Shown here: positions 15,225 to 24,189 of the stretch, piece after piece | Position numbering within the stretch: position 1 is the first letter of the stretch | How the letters are laid out: each line of letters begins with the position of its first letter | From: an uncultured Agathobacter sp. | Lineage (GTDB): Bacteria > Bacillota > Clostridia > Lachnospirales > Lachnospiraceae | DNA: 64,000 nucleotides | NCBI GenBank assembly: GCA_910587655.1 | Contig: CAJUND010000004.1 | Span: 47,937-111,936, forward strand | Direction: 5' to 3' | Program-made: the position numbers and the translations under genes | The notes under the pieces: model-generated | The model's input: the letters and a program-made list of their open reading frames with translations, nothing else | Database searches by the model: none | What the model was told of the DNA's origin: nothing

Positions 15225-16211
15225 TCACTCCGGCCGTTTTGCCGTAATATTCACCCACTCGCCCTGGCGGTTAATCTCAACTGTTTCAAAGCCTGCCGCT
15301 TCCACCGCGTCTTTTACTTCCTGCTCCTTAAAATCAATAATGCCGGAGGTAATAAAGTACCCGCCTTTTTTCAGGCAGGGGAAAATTACCGGAGCCATGG
15401 CAATAATAACCGGGGCAAGGATGTTTGCCACAACAATCTCATATTCCTCTGTTCCCATCTGCTCCTGCAGCTTTTCATCATCAATTAAATTTCCGACATA
15501 AAATGTCCCCAGGGCAGCATCCAGACGGTTCACTTCCATATTGTCACGGGTGGAAACCATGCAGTCTGCATCCAGGTCCGTGCCGACAACCTCACGCGCG
15601 CCAAGCTTTAATGCAGCAATGGATAATATTCCGCTGCCGCAGCCCACGTCAAGCACCTTCGGATGGACCTCTGCCGGGCAGAAATCTGCATTTCCCCGGA
15701 TATATTTCATCAGCTGGCGGATGCACAGCTGGGTTGTCTCATGCTTTCCGGTGCCAAATGAAATTCCCGGATCTATTTCAATCAGAAGCCTGTCTTTATC
15801 CTCTTCCTTAATTTCTTCCCATGTCGGTTTAATCAGGATGTCGTCTATGGTAAATGATGTAAAATACTTCTTCCAGTTGTTAATCCAGTCCAGATCCTCT
15901 GTTTCGGAAGACGAAATAATACCGCTTCCCACTTCCACTACTTTCCGCAGCCCCTCAAGCCCTTTTTTAACCTGTGTTAACATACCGCTCTGGTCACTGC
16001 CGTCGTCCTCAATATAAAAACTTACATGGCTCCTGCCGTCATCCGGCGGAAGCTCCGGCAGAAAATCAATAAACATATCCGCCTGGTCCTCTTTGGTCAG
16101 GGGAATGTTGTCCTCTATCTCAATCCCGTATATTCCCAGTTCCGCCAGCATCTGGCTCATAAAATCCTCTGCCTGTGTTGTTGTTTCGATGGTATATTTT
16201 TTCCACTTCAT
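15225..16211 (-). CDS. prmA: Ribosomal protein L11 methyltransferase
   Basis: Methylates lysines and the N-terminus of ribosomal protein L11. The 328-residue product has the N-terminal substrate-binding region and the SAM-binding motif VLDVGCGSGILSIAALKLGA. VVANILAPVIIAMAP and the GISFGTGKHETTQLCI segment before motif I are typical of the family. The start has AGGAG 7 bases upstream. It follows a terminator that ends the J-protein transcript, so it either has its own promoter or lives on readthrough from the dnaK operon, as its Bacillus counterpart does. Confidence 0.95.
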   Translation of the reverse strand: MKWKKYTIETTTQAEDFMSQMLAELGIYGIEIEDNIPLTKEDQADMFIDFLPELPPDDGRSHVSFYIEDDGSDQSGMLTQVKKGLEGLRKVVEVGSGIISSSETEDLDWINNWKKYFTSFTIDDILIKPTWEEIKEEDKDRLLIEIDPGISFGTGKHETTQLCIRQLMKYIRGNADFCPAEVHPKVLDVGCGSGILSIAALKLGAREVVGTDLDADCMVSTRDNMEVNRLDAALGTFYVGNLIDDEKLQEQMGTEEYEIVVANILAPVIIAMAPVIFPCLKKGGYFITSGIIDFKEQEVKDAVEAAGFETVEINRQGEWVNITAKRPE

Positions 16212-16233
16212 AATCTTTCTCCTGCCCGGACTT

Positions 16234-16258
16234 CAAAAAAGGAGGGTTTTCCCCTCCT
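16234..16258 (-). terminator. Rho-independent terminator after the J-protein gene
   Basis: On the minus strand: AGGAGGG, a 5-nt loop, CCCTCCT (arms 16252-16258 and 16240-16246), then a run of T (A-run at 16234-16240 on the plus strand). It lies 10 bp after the J-protein stop and 23 bp before prmA. Confidence 0.88.
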
Positions 16259-16268
16259 CTGCCATGTG

Positions 16269-16712
16269 CTATACCTTGTAGATTGCACAAAGCTTGTTGT
16301 ATTCGCTGTTAATTTCCTGAATGGTATCCTTATCCCCGTCCAGATTGTCCGGATGATAAATCTTGATTAAATCTTTATAACGTTTCTTGAGCGACTGCTT
16401 ATTTCCAACACCGGAAAAGAACATATCGCCTTTTACCACGTTATTTCCGCTTACATAGGATGACACACTTGAATTATGTGCGGTAAAGTCGCTTACCTTC
16501 TGGTAAAATGCTTTCTGTTTCTTTACCTGCTCCTTTTCTGTTGCAAGCTTCTGCAGCTCTTCCTCAAGAATCCTGAATTTCATTTCAAAAAGTTTCTGCT
16601 GCTGCTCGAGACGTCTGTCTTCTATTTCCACACGTCTTGTAAACTCACGCCGTTCTTTTTCCAGTATGCGGCGCTGTTCATCCAGTTCTTTGCGTTCACT
16701 TTCAAGCGTCAT
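16269..16712 (-). CDS. Coiled-coil protein with C-terminal J domain
   Basis: A 147-residue protein. Residues 1-70 are an almost continuous charged coiled coil (repeated ERRE/EEEL/KEQV-type heptads). Residues about 105-147 look like the core of a DnaJ domain: KKRYKDLIKIYHPDN has the HPD tripeptide needed to stimulate DnaK ATPase, followed by IQEINSEYNKLCAIYK as the last helix. The placement, C-terminal J domain after a coiled coil, differs from DnaJ. It lies immediately downstream of dnaJ, so it may deliver a specific client or scaffold to DnaK; that is inference. Confidence 0.8.
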   Translation of the reverse strand: MTLESERKELDEQRRILEKERREFTRRVEIEDRRLEQQQKLFEMKFRILEEELQKLATEKEQVKKQKAFYQKVSDFTAHNSSVSSYVSGNNVVKGDMFFSGVGNKQSLKKRYKDLIKIYHPDNLDGDKDTIQEINSEYNKLCAIYKV

Positions 16713-16927
16713 CGTACACTGCCTCCGTATTACATTAGATCCACTGTATAAACCAAAAATATAATTCTACTAAATCTTGACAGATGAAACACTGCTACAA
16801 AGCTCATGATACTATATTTTGTGGTATAAATCTATAGGCGATTTGTACTAAAAAGTGATGGTTTATGACATATTTTACTGTTCAGACCGCATGATTTACG
16901 TATCCGGCAGGAAAATGCCGGAAATTT

Positions 16928-18079
16928 TCAGTCAAAAGATTCCTTCAGCTTATCCATAAATCCCTTTTTTTTGCCGCCGGAAGACGAAGTTCCCTCGCTC
17001 TTTAAGGAATTGCCGGTCAGCTCGTCAAATTTGCGGAGTGCATCCTTTGCATCTTTTCCAAGCCCCGTCGGCGTCTGGACAACCAGCGTTACATAATGGT
17101 CCCCGCGCACTTCTTTATTGCGGATGGACGGAACCCCTTTTCCTTTCAGGCGGATTCTTGTTCCGGTCTGTGTACCTGCTGCAACGGAGTAAATGATTTC
17201 CCCGTCAACAGTCTTAATCCTGATATCCCCGCCAAGCGCTGCAACTGCAAAGGAAATGGATGCCTTGGAGAAAATATTCATGTCCTGACGTTCAAACGCC
17301 TGGTTTCTGGATACAATTACCTCAACCAGAAGATCGCCGCGCGGTCCGCCATTGCTGCCCGGTTCTCCGTAACCCCTGACGCGGACAGACTGTCCGTTGT
17401 CGATACCTGCCGGGATATCCACGGTCTTTTTCATTTTCTTTGCAATGTATCCGCTGCCATGGCAGTCCGGACATTTTTCTTTTACGACTTTACCGCTGCC
17501 GTGGCATTCCGGACAGGTTTCCACATTCTGCATCATGCCAAACAGGGACTGTCTGGAATATACGATTTTCCCCTTACCGCCGCACTTACCGCAGGTTTCT
17601 TTTGATGTACCCGGCTTTGCCCCTGACCCTTTACAGGTGCTGCATTCCTCTTTGTAAGTAAATTCCAGTTCTTTGGAACAGCCGAAAACCGCCTCTTCAA
17701 AGCTGATGCGCACGGAAAGCCGCACACTCGCCCCCTGCATCGGGCCATTGCTTCTTCTGGAACCTCCCCCGAAGAAATCGCCGAAAATATCCCCGAAAAT
17801 ATCGCTCATGTCCATGCCGGAGAAGTCAAATCCCCCGCCGCCGGCACTTCCGTCAAAGGCGGCATGCCCGAACTGGTCATACTGCTGCCGTTTCTGGGCA
17901 TCGCTTAATACCGCATAGGCTTCCTGCGCTTCCTTGAACTTTTCCTCGCATTCCTTGTCACCGGGATGCATATCGGGATGATATTTTTTTGCAGTGTTCC
18001 GGAATGCTTTCTTTATGTCTGCTTCCGACGCATTTTTCGGTACGCCTAACACCTCATAATAATCTCTTTTATCTGCCAT
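16928..18079 (-). CDS. dnaJ: Chaperone protein DnaJ
   Basis: Type I Hsp40 co-chaperone of DnaK. The 383-residue product has the J domain with HPD at residues 34-36 and a Gly/Phe-rich linker (GGGFDFSGMDMSDIFGDIFGD). Four zinc-binding CxxCxGxG repeats follow (CSTCKGSG, CGKCGGKG, CPECHGSG, CPDCHGSG), then the substrate-binding C-terminal domains. It lies downstream of dnaK after a 130-bp gap containing a stable hairpin. Expected to be heat-induced through HrcA/CIRCE on the shared transcript. Confidence 0.97.
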   Translation of the reverse strand: MADKRDYYEVLGVPKNASEADIKKAFRNTAKKYHPDMHPGDKECEEKFKEAQEAYAVLSDAQKRQQYDQFGHAAFDGSAGGGGFDFSGMDMSDIFGDIFGDFFGGGSRRSNGPMQGASVRLSVRISFEEAVFGCSKELEFTYKEECSTCKGSGAKPGTSKETCGKCGGKGKIVYSRQSLFGMMQNVETCPECHGSGKVVKEKCPDCHGSGYIAKKMKKTVDIPAGIDNGQSVRVRGYGEPGSNGGPRGDLLVEVIVSRNQAFERQDMNIFSKASISFAVAALGGDIRIKTVDGEIIYSVAAGTQTGTRIRLKGKGVPSIRNKEVRGDHYVTLVVQTPTGLGKDAKDALRKFDELTGNSLKSEGTSSSGGKKKGFMDKLKESFD

Positions 18080-18138
18080 AATCTCATATCCTTATCATTC
18101 TAAGCCGTCATACTGGTAAACATCACCATAACAATTTA

Positions 18139-18165
18139 CGCAAGACTGCATAACGCAGTCTTGCG
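18139..18165 (-). other. Intercistronic hairpin between dnaK and dnaJ
   Basis: A perfect 11-bp stem (CGCAAGACTGC at 18139-18149 and its complement at 18155-18165) with a 5-nt loop. On the minus-strand mRNA it is not followed by a T-run, so an mRNA processing or stabilising element is more likely than a full terminator. Confidence 0.75.
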
Positions 18166-18209
18166 GTTTATCAGTAACAAAACATTCTCATCCGGTTCCT
18201 CACCAAATC

Positions 18210-20099
18210 TCAGACTTCCTTAAAGTCAGCGTCAATGACATCGTCATCTGCCGCTGTACCTGCATTCATGTCAGGTCCTGCAGAACCCATGTTTCCCATA
18301 TCCGGACCTGCACCTGCTGCGCCAGCTGCACCCTGAGCCTGCTCATACATCTTGGCAAATACCTTCTGTGCGCTCTCTGTCAGTTTTTCCTGCGCTGCCT
18401 TAAGTTCTGCCACATCGGCGTCTGTCATCTGCTCTGCCTCAGGATGTGCATCCAGAAGACTCTTTACTGCTGCAATGTCAGCTTCCACTGCGGACTTGTC
18501 AGCCGCGTCAATCTGCTCGCCAACCTGGTCAAGCGCCTGCTGTGTCTGGAATACAAAGGAATCAGCATCGTTTCTTGCATCAATTGCCTCTTTACGCTTT
18601 TTATCCTGTGCCTCAAACTCAGCAGCTTCCTTTACTGCCTTTTCGATTTCGTCATCAGACATATTGGAGCCTGCAGTTATGGTAATATGCTGCTCTTTTC
18701 CGGTTCCTAAGTCCTTTGCAGATACATTTACAATACCGTTTGCATCAATATCAAAGGTAACTTCAATCTGCGGTACCCCGCGGCGTGCCGGAGGGATTCC
18801 GTCCAGACGGAACTGGCCTAAGGACTTGTTGTCCCTTGCAAACTGTCTTTCACCCTGTACGACGTTGATGTCAACGGCTGTCTGGTTATCTGCCGCAGTT
18901 GAGAAAATCTGGCTCTTCTTGGTCGGGATTGTTGTATTTCTCTCAATCAGCTTGGTAGCCACGCCGCCCATGGTTTCAATGGAAAGGGAAAGCGGGGTTA
19001 CGTCAAGAAGAAGGATTTCGCCTGCGCCCTCGTCTCCGGCAAGCTTGCCGCCCTGGATGGAAGCGCCGAGTGCAACACACTCATCCGGGTTTAAGGACTT
19101 GCTTGGTTCTTTTCCTGTCAGCTGTTTTACCTTATCCTGTACAGCCGGGATACGTGTGGAACCGCCGACCAGAAGCACCTGGCCCAAATCTGCGTTTGTA
19201 ATTCCTGCATCTTTCATGGCGTTCTGAACCGGGATTGCGGTACGCTCTACGAGGTCATGTGTCAGTTCGTCAAATTTTGCCCTTGTCAGGTTCATGTCAA
19301 AATGCTTCGGTCCCTCAGCAGTAGCTGTAATGAACGGAAGGTTGATGTTTGTTGTGGTTGCGGAAGAAAGCTCTTTCTTTGCCTTCTCTGCGGCTTCCTT
19401 TAATCTCTGGAGCGCCATCTTGTCAGAAGAAAGGTCAACGCCCTCCGCCTTTTTAAACTCATCAATCATCCACTGGGTAATCTTGTTGTCAAAGTCATCA
19501 CCGCCGAGACGTGTATCGCCGTTTGTGGATAATACTTCGATGACACCCTCGCCGATTTCAATGATGGATACGTCGAATGTACCGCCGCCTAAATCGTATA
19601 CCATAATTTTCTGTTCTTTTTCGTTGTCAAGTCCGTATGCAAGCGCTGCTGCGGTAGGCTCGTTGATAATACGCTCAACTTCCAGTCCTGCAATCTTTCC
19701 TGCATCCTTGGTTGCCTGGCGCTGTGCATCGTTAAAATATGCCGGTACCGTAATGACAGCCTGGGAAACCTTCTCCCCCAGATAGCCTTCTGCGTCGGCT
19801 TTTAACTTCTGCAGCACCATTGCAGAAATCTGCTGCGGGCTGTACTGCTTATCATCAATGGAAACTTTGTAATCGGTTCCCATGTGACGCTTGATGGATG
19901 AAATTGTTTTTTCTGCATTGGTAACCGCCTGGCGCTTTGCAGGCTCACCGATTAAACGCTCGCCGGTCTTTGTGAATGCCACAACGGACGGTGTGGTTCT
20001 TGCACCCTCCTGGTTTGCAATAACGGTTGGTTTTCCACCTTCCATAACAGCTACGCAGCTGTTTGTTGTTCCTAAGTCAATACCAATAATTTTAGCCAT
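18210..20099 (-). CDS. dnaK: Molecular chaperone DnaK (Hsp70)
   Basis: ATP-driven chaperone. The 629-residue product starts MAKIIGIDLGTTNSCVAV with the phosphate-1 loop, followed by VYDLGGGTFDVSI and the LLVGGSTRIPAVQ segment. The linker region LLLDVTPLSLSIETMGG is intact, and the Gly/Ala/Met-rich tail ends DDDVIDADFKEV, the typical co-chaperone-binding end. A strong AGGAGG precedes the ATG. It works with GrpE upstream and DnaJ downstream. Confidence 0.98.
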   Translation of the reverse strand: MAKIIGIDLGTTNSCVAVMEGGKPTVIANQEGARTTPSVVAFTKTGERLIGEPAKRQAVTNAEKTISSIKRHMGTDYKVSIDDKQYSPQQISAMVLQKLKADAEGYLGEKVSQAVITVPAYFNDAQRQATKDAGKIAGLEVERIINEPTAAALAYGLDNEKEQKIMVYDLGGGTFDVSIIEIGEGVIEVLSTNGDTRLGGDDFDNKITQWMIDEFKKAEGVDLSSDKMALQRLKEAAEKAKKELSSATTTNINLPFITATAEGPKHFDMNLTRAKFDELTHDLVERTAIPVQNAMKDAGITNADLGQVLLVGGSTRIPAVQDKVKQLTGKEPSKSLNPDECVALGASIQGGKLAGDEGAGEILLLDVTPLSLSIETMGGVATKLIERNTTIPTKKSQIFSTAADNQTAVDINVVQGERQFARDNKSLGQFRLDGIPPARRGVPQIEVTFDIDANGIVNVSAKDLGTGKEQHITITAGSNMSDDEIEKAVKEAAEFEAQDKKRKEAIDARNDADSFVFQTQQALDQVGEQIDAADKSAVEADIAAVKSLLDAHPEAEQMTDADVAELKAAQEKLTESAQKVFAKMYEQAQGAAGAAGAGPDMGNMGSAGPDMNAGTAADDDVIDADFKEV

Positions 20100-20205
20100 T
20101 TCTTTTTCCTCCTAGAAATACTATATAGATTAATTAATTTTGTGTTGTCATTAGCTTAAAGGAGCAAAGCACATGAAAATTTGCTTCGCAAAGTGCTTTG
20201 CGTAG

Positions 20206-20234
20206 GTCGTTACCTAACTTCGTTAGCTAACGAC
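20206..20234 (-). other. Hairpin across the grpE stop codon
   Basis: 13-bp arms at 20206-20218 and 20222-20234 with one mismatch and a 3-nt loop. The stem covers the last grpE codons and the TAA. Just downstream on the mRNA, CGCAAAGCACTTTGCG can form a second small stem. The likely role is mRNA processing, stability or control of dnaK versus grpE yield. Confidence 0.65.
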
Positions 20235-20873
20235 AGAGACCATACTATGACGTACTACAGTATCTTTATAAAGATACCCTTTCTGGAGTTCTTCGGCGAT
20301 GGTGCCGGATTCCAGTTCTTCGTTTTCCACCTGCATGACTGCATTATGCAGCTCCGGATTAAATTCCTGTCCGGCTGTCTCAATGGCTTTCACGCCGACT
20401 GCCTCAAACTCTGTCATCATCTGTTTGTATACTTTATCCATACCGGTAACAAATGCATCTTCCTTCTGCTCTTCCGGTACGGCTGCCAGCCCCCGCTCGA
20501 AGTTGTCTACCACCGGAAGCACCTTTTCGATAATGGTCTTTGCACCCATGTCAAACATCTGTGCCTTTTCCTTTTCGGTACGCTTGCGGAAATTGTCAAA
20601 TTCTGCCATCTGCCGTTTCAGGCGGTCCTGCAGCTCTTCAATCTGTTCATCCCGTTTGTCTTTTTTCTTTTTCTTGAAAAAGCCTTCTTTTTTGCCTTCC
20701 GGGGATTCATCCGCTGCTTCATTCTCTGTCTCTTCGGAATTTTCTGTTTCGTCTGTTTCTTCGGTCTCTGCTGCTTCCCCTGTATCCGCCTCCTGTGTTT
20801 CAGCGGCTGCGTCGTCAGCTGTTTCTTCTTCCGTCAACGTATCTTCCAGATCCTTTTCCATTTCCTCTGCCAT
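20223..20873 (-). CDS. grpE: Nucleotide exchange factor GrpE
   Basis: Releases ADP from DnaK. The 216-residue product has a long, extremely acidic N-terminal tail (about residues 1-60, almost all Glu/Ala/Thr/Asp). The helical dimerisation region with LQDRLKRQMAEFDNFRKRTEKEK comes next, and then the C-terminal beta domain with TIAEELQKGYLYKDTVVRHSMV. The acidic tail is longer than in Escherichia coli but usual in Clostridia. It lies between hrcA and dnaK; its stop codon is embedded in a strong hairpin. Confidence 0.96.
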   Translation of the reverse strand: MAEEMEKDLEDTLTEEETADDAAAETQEADTGEAAETEETDETENSEETENEAADESPEGKKEGFFKKKKKDKRDEQIEELQDRLKRQMAEFDNFRKRTEKEKAQMFDMGAKTIIEKVLPVVDNFERGLAAVPEEQKEDAFVTGMDKVYKQMMTEFEAVGVKAIETAGQEFNPELHNAVMQVENEELESGTIAEELQKGYLYKDTVVRHSMVSVVS

Positions 20874-20918
20874 TATTTACCACCTTTCTGATGTTTGTTA
20901 TATGCCTGCGGCATATCT

Positions 20919-21962
20919 TTACTGCGTATCTTTTGTTTTTGTGAAGATACCGTCCAGCTGTGCCTTAAGGTTCTTCAGATTGTCAACGACATTTTCATAG
21001 TCCATGCGTTTTGGTCCCACAATACCGATGGTGCCTTTTACGCCGTCCCCCAGGTCGTAGGTTGCAGTCACAACGCTGCAGTCCTTTAATGTCTGTACCG
21101 GGGTTTCATTTCCTATATAAACCTGAATTCCTGTCTCGTTTTCCTGGTCTGACAGGGATTCTGTTACAAGGCTTAACAGTTCATCCTTTTCCTCAAATGC
21201 GGAAAGCAGGTTTGTTGCATTTTCCGCACTGGACAGTTCCGGATATTTTAAAATATTGGTTGCCCCGCTTGTGTAAATCTGCAGGTCTTCATTTTCATTC
21301 AGAATCTGCGCCAGCGCATCCAGAACATCGCTTACAATCGTACTGTGGCTGCCCGCCTGTTCCTTGAGTTTTGAAATCATCCCAAGATTAATTTCATTCA
21401 GCGCCAGACCGTTGAGTGACGAATTTAAAAGCAGGTTGAGCTTCAGCAGCGTCTCATTGTCGAGCGCACAGTCCACATCCACCATCTGGTTCTTTACCAT
21501 GTTGTTGTTCATCACAATCACGGCAAGTATATGTTCTTCATCCACATTGGTAAGCTGGATGAATTTTATTTTTGTCTGGTTATAGGATGGCGCCGAAACA
21601 AGTGTTGCATAGTTTGTGCTGTTTGCCAGAAGCTTTGCCATCTGCTTTAGCACCTGCTCCATCTTCTCGGTTTTTTCTATGACGAACTGTTTCATGTCCG
21701 TCACTTCGCGTTCCTTCTCCTGCATCAGATGGTCCACATAAAAGCGGTATCCTTTATCCGAAGGAATCCGTCCCGCAGAGGTATGCGGCTGCAGGATGTA
21801 ACCGAGTTCTTCCAGGTCTGACATTTCATTCCGGATGGTTGCGGAACTTAAGTTTAAGTCCGTGTATTTGGAAATGGTACGCGAGCCGACCGGCTCTCCC
21901 GTTTCTAAATAGTTACGGATGACTGCGTTTAAGATTTTTACTTTTCTTTCATCTAAATCCAT
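20919..21962 (-). CDS. hrcA: Heat-inducible transcription repressor HrcA
   Basis: Winged-helix repressor that binds CIRCE operators and is kept active by GroEL. The 347-residue form begins MDLDERKVKILNAVIRNYLETGEPVGSRTISK at ATG 21962, with GGAG upstream. The N-terminal wHTH includes SSATIRNEMSDLEELGYI and HTSAGRIPSDKGYR; the rest is the GAF-like HrcA domain. It is first in the operon and represses itself through the CIRCE site 36 bp upstream. A frame extension to 22004 would run into CIRCE and is rejected. Confidence 0.96.
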   Translation of the reverse strand: MDLDERKVKILNAVIRNYLETGEPVGSRTISKYTDLNLSSATIRNEMSDLEELGYILQPHTSAGRIPSDKGYRFYVDHLMQEKEREVTDMKQFVIEKTEKMEQVLKQMAKLLANSTNYATLVSAPSYNQTKIKFIQLTNVDEEHILAVIVMNNNMVKNQMVDVDCALDNETLLKLNLLLNSSLNGLALNEINLGMISKLKEQAGSHSTIVSDVLDALAQILNENEDLQIYTSGATNILKYPELSSAENATNLLSAFEEKDELLSLVTESLSDQENETGIQVYIGNETPVQTLKDCSVVTATYDLGDGVKGTIGIVGPKRMDYENVVDNLKNLKAQLDGIFTKTKDTQ

Positions 21963-21997
21963 GTTCGCGTTCTCCACTGACTGCTGTCCTGGGACTG

Positions 21998-22024
21998 TTA
22001 GCACTCATTTGATAAGAGTGCTAA
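21998..22024. promoter_or_regulatory. CIRCE operator
   Basis: Consensus-perfect CIRCE: TTAGCACTC (21998-22006), 9-bp spacer, GAGTGCTAA (22016-22024). It lies between the promoter and hrcA, so HrcA binding would block the hrcA-grpE-dnaK-dnaJ transcript. Confidence 0.98.
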
Positions 22025-22039
22025 TATCTTTCTGTTAAT

Positions 22040-22068
22040 AAAATAGCACCAAGGGTTTTTATTGTCAA
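22040..22068 (-). promoter_or_regulatory. Sigma-A promoter of the hrcA operon
   Basis: Minus strand: TTGACA at 22068-22063, 17-bp spacer, TATTTT at 22045-22040. The start site would fall just before the CIRCE palindrome, the usual arrangement. Confidence 0.85.
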
Positions 22069-22142
22069 CACCTTAGTGCTAAATTTATACTTATTTTATA
22101 TATTTTCCCTGATTTTATGCATTTGCTTCTGCCGTACTGTAA

Positions 22143-23432
22143 TCAGTCCTTCTTTTCCTGCCCGGCTCCCGCATACATGAGAATGTCCACGGAAAAAACA
22201 GTGTCCGTGTATTTAATGTCCATGCTTCCTTTATATTTCACAAGTGCCCTGCGAACATTCCTGAGCCCGTATCCGTGCCCGCTGCCGCTTTTTACAGACA
22301 CAAATTCCCCGTTTCTGCAGTCAATCCTTCCGTCAAATGTATTTTCCAGGTAAATAAGCACCCTGCCCTTACTGTATTCCACATCCAGCCGGATTCTCCC
22401 TGCCCCTGTCCCAGAAACTGCATCCAGTGCATTGTCCAGCAGATTTCCAAGAATGGCAACGGCATCTGCCGCGTCAATTCCCATTTCCTGCGGTACCGAT
22501 ATATTTACTTGGATTTCAGCATTATTTTCTTCTGCCTTACGAAGCTTATAATTGATAATACTGTCAAAAGCGATGTTCCCGGTGACGCTGTAATCCGTCC
22601 CGTCTGAAACCCCGCCGATGAGTCTCTGCAGATATTCTTCTGCCTCCCTGGTCCGGTTCTGCCTGATATAACTGTCAAGCACGGACAGGTTGTTTTTGAT
22701 GTCATGCCGGAATGCCCTTAAATCTTCCGCTGATTCCCGCATAAGCACGCACTGGCTGTAATAGTATTCCCTCTCCTTTTCATAAATCTCCGCATCCAGT
22801 CTGTGTGTATATGCTGCCGACAGTGAGTCATAAAGATAAAAGGTAAGGACATTTAAAAGGAAGATAGCGGCTATGGATGCAATCAGTTCGGCATGTCCGG
22901 TGTTTTCCGCTTCCAGCAGCTGTACCGCAATGTATACAGACAACAACGGAACTGCAAATGTTGAAAACCAGTAAAGCCCTGATACCGGGCTTTCCTTCCG
23001 GATGTTCCTGAAATTCTGTGCCAGCACTGCTTCAAGATAAAACAGCAGCCCGATGGCCACATACCCGAAAACTGCATCATAGTCCGTCTCAGCAACCGGC
23101 GAGCTGAACACGAACCCTGACAGACTTGCCACAAATATGTCCGTGATAAACAGAAATGCATAAATGACACATACGGCAGTAATTTTTCTTTTCACCGGTG
23201 ATTCATGGTTAAGCGTGACCAGAAAAATACCCGCAGTACTGCAGAGCAGGTTGACCAGCGGGATTTTCAGAAAGTAAAAGGCTGAAACTGTTCCTGTCAG
23301 ATACACAGCGTAGGACAGGGCATAAATATAAAAAGGTGTTCTCCTCTTTTCAAAGAACACCTTCATGAATTTGTCCATGGCAAACACGATAAATGCCTGC
23401 TCCGCCATGTAAACCGCGAAAACCAGATTCAT
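22143..23432 (-). CDS. AgrC-like sensor histidine kinase (GHKL)
   Basis: A membrane sensor of 429 residues from ATG 23432, which overlaps the response-regulator stop as TAATG and has GGGGGAAG upstream. Six or so hydrophobic helices fill residues 1-190. They are followed by FRHDIKNNLSVLDSYI (phospho-acceptor His of the GHKL type) and the ATP-binding end with LLDNALDAV and GHGYGLRNVRRAL. This is the AgrC/HPK10 architecture that reads cyclic peptide signals. The agrD and agrB homologs in the same operon make the peptide encoded at 25082 its likely ligand. Known family, inferred ligand. Confidence 0.88.
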   Translation of the reverse strand: MNLVFAVYMAEQAFIVFAMDKFMKVFFEKRRTPFYIYALSYAVYLTGTVSAFYFLKIPLVNLLCSTAGIFLVTLNHESPVKRKITAVCVIYAFLFITDIFVASLSGFVFSSPVAETDYDAVFGYVAIGLLFYLEAVLAQNFRNIRKESPVSGLYWFSTFAVPLLSVYIAVQLLEAENTGHAELIASIAAIFLLNVLTFYLYDSLSAAYTHRLDAEIYEKEREYYYSQCVLMRESAEDLRAFRHDIKNNLSVLDSYIRQNRTREAEEYLQRLIGGVSDGTDYSVTGNIAFDSIINYKLRKAEENNAEIQVNISVPQEMGIDAADAVAILGNLLDNALDAVSGTGAGRIRLDVEYSKGRVLIYLENTFDGRIDCRNGEFVSVKSGSGHGYGLRNVRRALVKYKGSMDIKYTDTVFSVDILMYAGAGQEKKD

Positions 23433-24160
23433 TACTTCCCCCGCCTGTCCAGTTCTTTCTGAAGCGCTCTTATCCCCGCCCTCCTGGGCTGTGCAACAGG
23501 AAATTCCTTCCCGTTGCACAAAACTATTTTTTCATATTCAAATATACGGACATAATCATAGTTGACGATATATGATCTGTGGATGAAAAGAAAGCAGCCA
23601 TATTTCTCCAGCTGCCTGCCATACAGTTCCTCCATATTCCCGTATATCTCATCCTCCCCGTCCTTAAAAAATATCCCTATTTTCCGCCCGCGGCTCTGAA
23701 AATACATGATATCTCCCAGTTTTACCCTATAGGTGTCATGTCCGACCCTGTATGTGAAAATACCTGACCAGAAACCTGATATTTTTAAAAATCTGTTTAT
23801 TACCTTCCTGACCTCTTCATACCCGAATGGCTTGACCAGAAAATTAAGAGGATTAGTGTCAAACAGTTCCAGGGCATACTGCTGTTTTCCTGATATATAA
23901 ACAATCTGTGTTGTCTCATCATTGTATTCATCACGGATTTTTGTCCCCGTCTGGATACCGCTTAAACCGGTCATCTCTATATCAAGAAAAATGAGGTCAT
24001 AACATTCTCCTTCCCCGATCCTCCGGCATAATCCCTCACCGCTGTAGTAAACATCAGTTTCAACCGAAATGTTTAATCCAGCGCAGATTTCCTCAAAATA
24101 CTCTTCAAGCCGGAATCCGATCTGCTCCTCATCATCGCATACCGCAATGTGCAAGTACAT
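23432..24160 (-). CDS. AgrA-like response regulator with LytTR domain
   Basis: A 242-residue regulator from ATG 24160, with AGGGGGG upstream. The receiver domain starts LHIAVCDDEEQ and has the phospho-acceptor in DLIFLDIEMTGLSG. The C-terminal LytTR DNA-binding domain includes GDIMYFQSRGRKIGIFF and FLFIHRSYIVNYDYVRIFE. It is paired with the kinase gene downstream. AgrA-type regulators bind direct repeats upstream of agr operons; I could not define such repeats upstream of 25216. Confidence 0.9.
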   Translation of the reverse strand: MYLHIAVCDDEEQIGFRLEEYFEEICAGLNISVETDVYYSGEGLCRRIGEGECYDLIFLDIEMTGLSGIQTGTKIRDEYNDETTQIVYISGKQQYALELFDTNPLNFLVKPFGYEEVRKVINRFLKISGFWSGIFTYRVGHDTYRVKLGDIMYFQSRGRKIGIFFKDGEDEIYGNMEELYGRQLEKYGCFLFIHRSYIVNYDYVRIFEYEKIVLCNGKEFPVAQPRRAGIRALQKELDRRGK

Positions 24161-24189
24161 TATATCCCCCCTGCCGTAAAAGTCGCCTG

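Noticed and set aside
16903..16922. Terminator after dnaJ
   Set aside because: The 7-bp TCCGGCA/TGCCGGA hairpin is not followed by T residues on the minus strand, so I did not call it.
18352..19227. A 291-residue plus-strand ORF opposite dnaK
   Set aside because: Antisense shadow of a highly conserved gene with Ser/Ala-rich composition and no start signal; the dnaK frame is certain.
20181..21000. Long plus-strand ORFs (233-236 residues) opposite grpE and hrcA
   Set aside because: They arise from the biased acidic codons of grpE read backwards (Ser/Phe/Cys-rich) and match no protein pattern.
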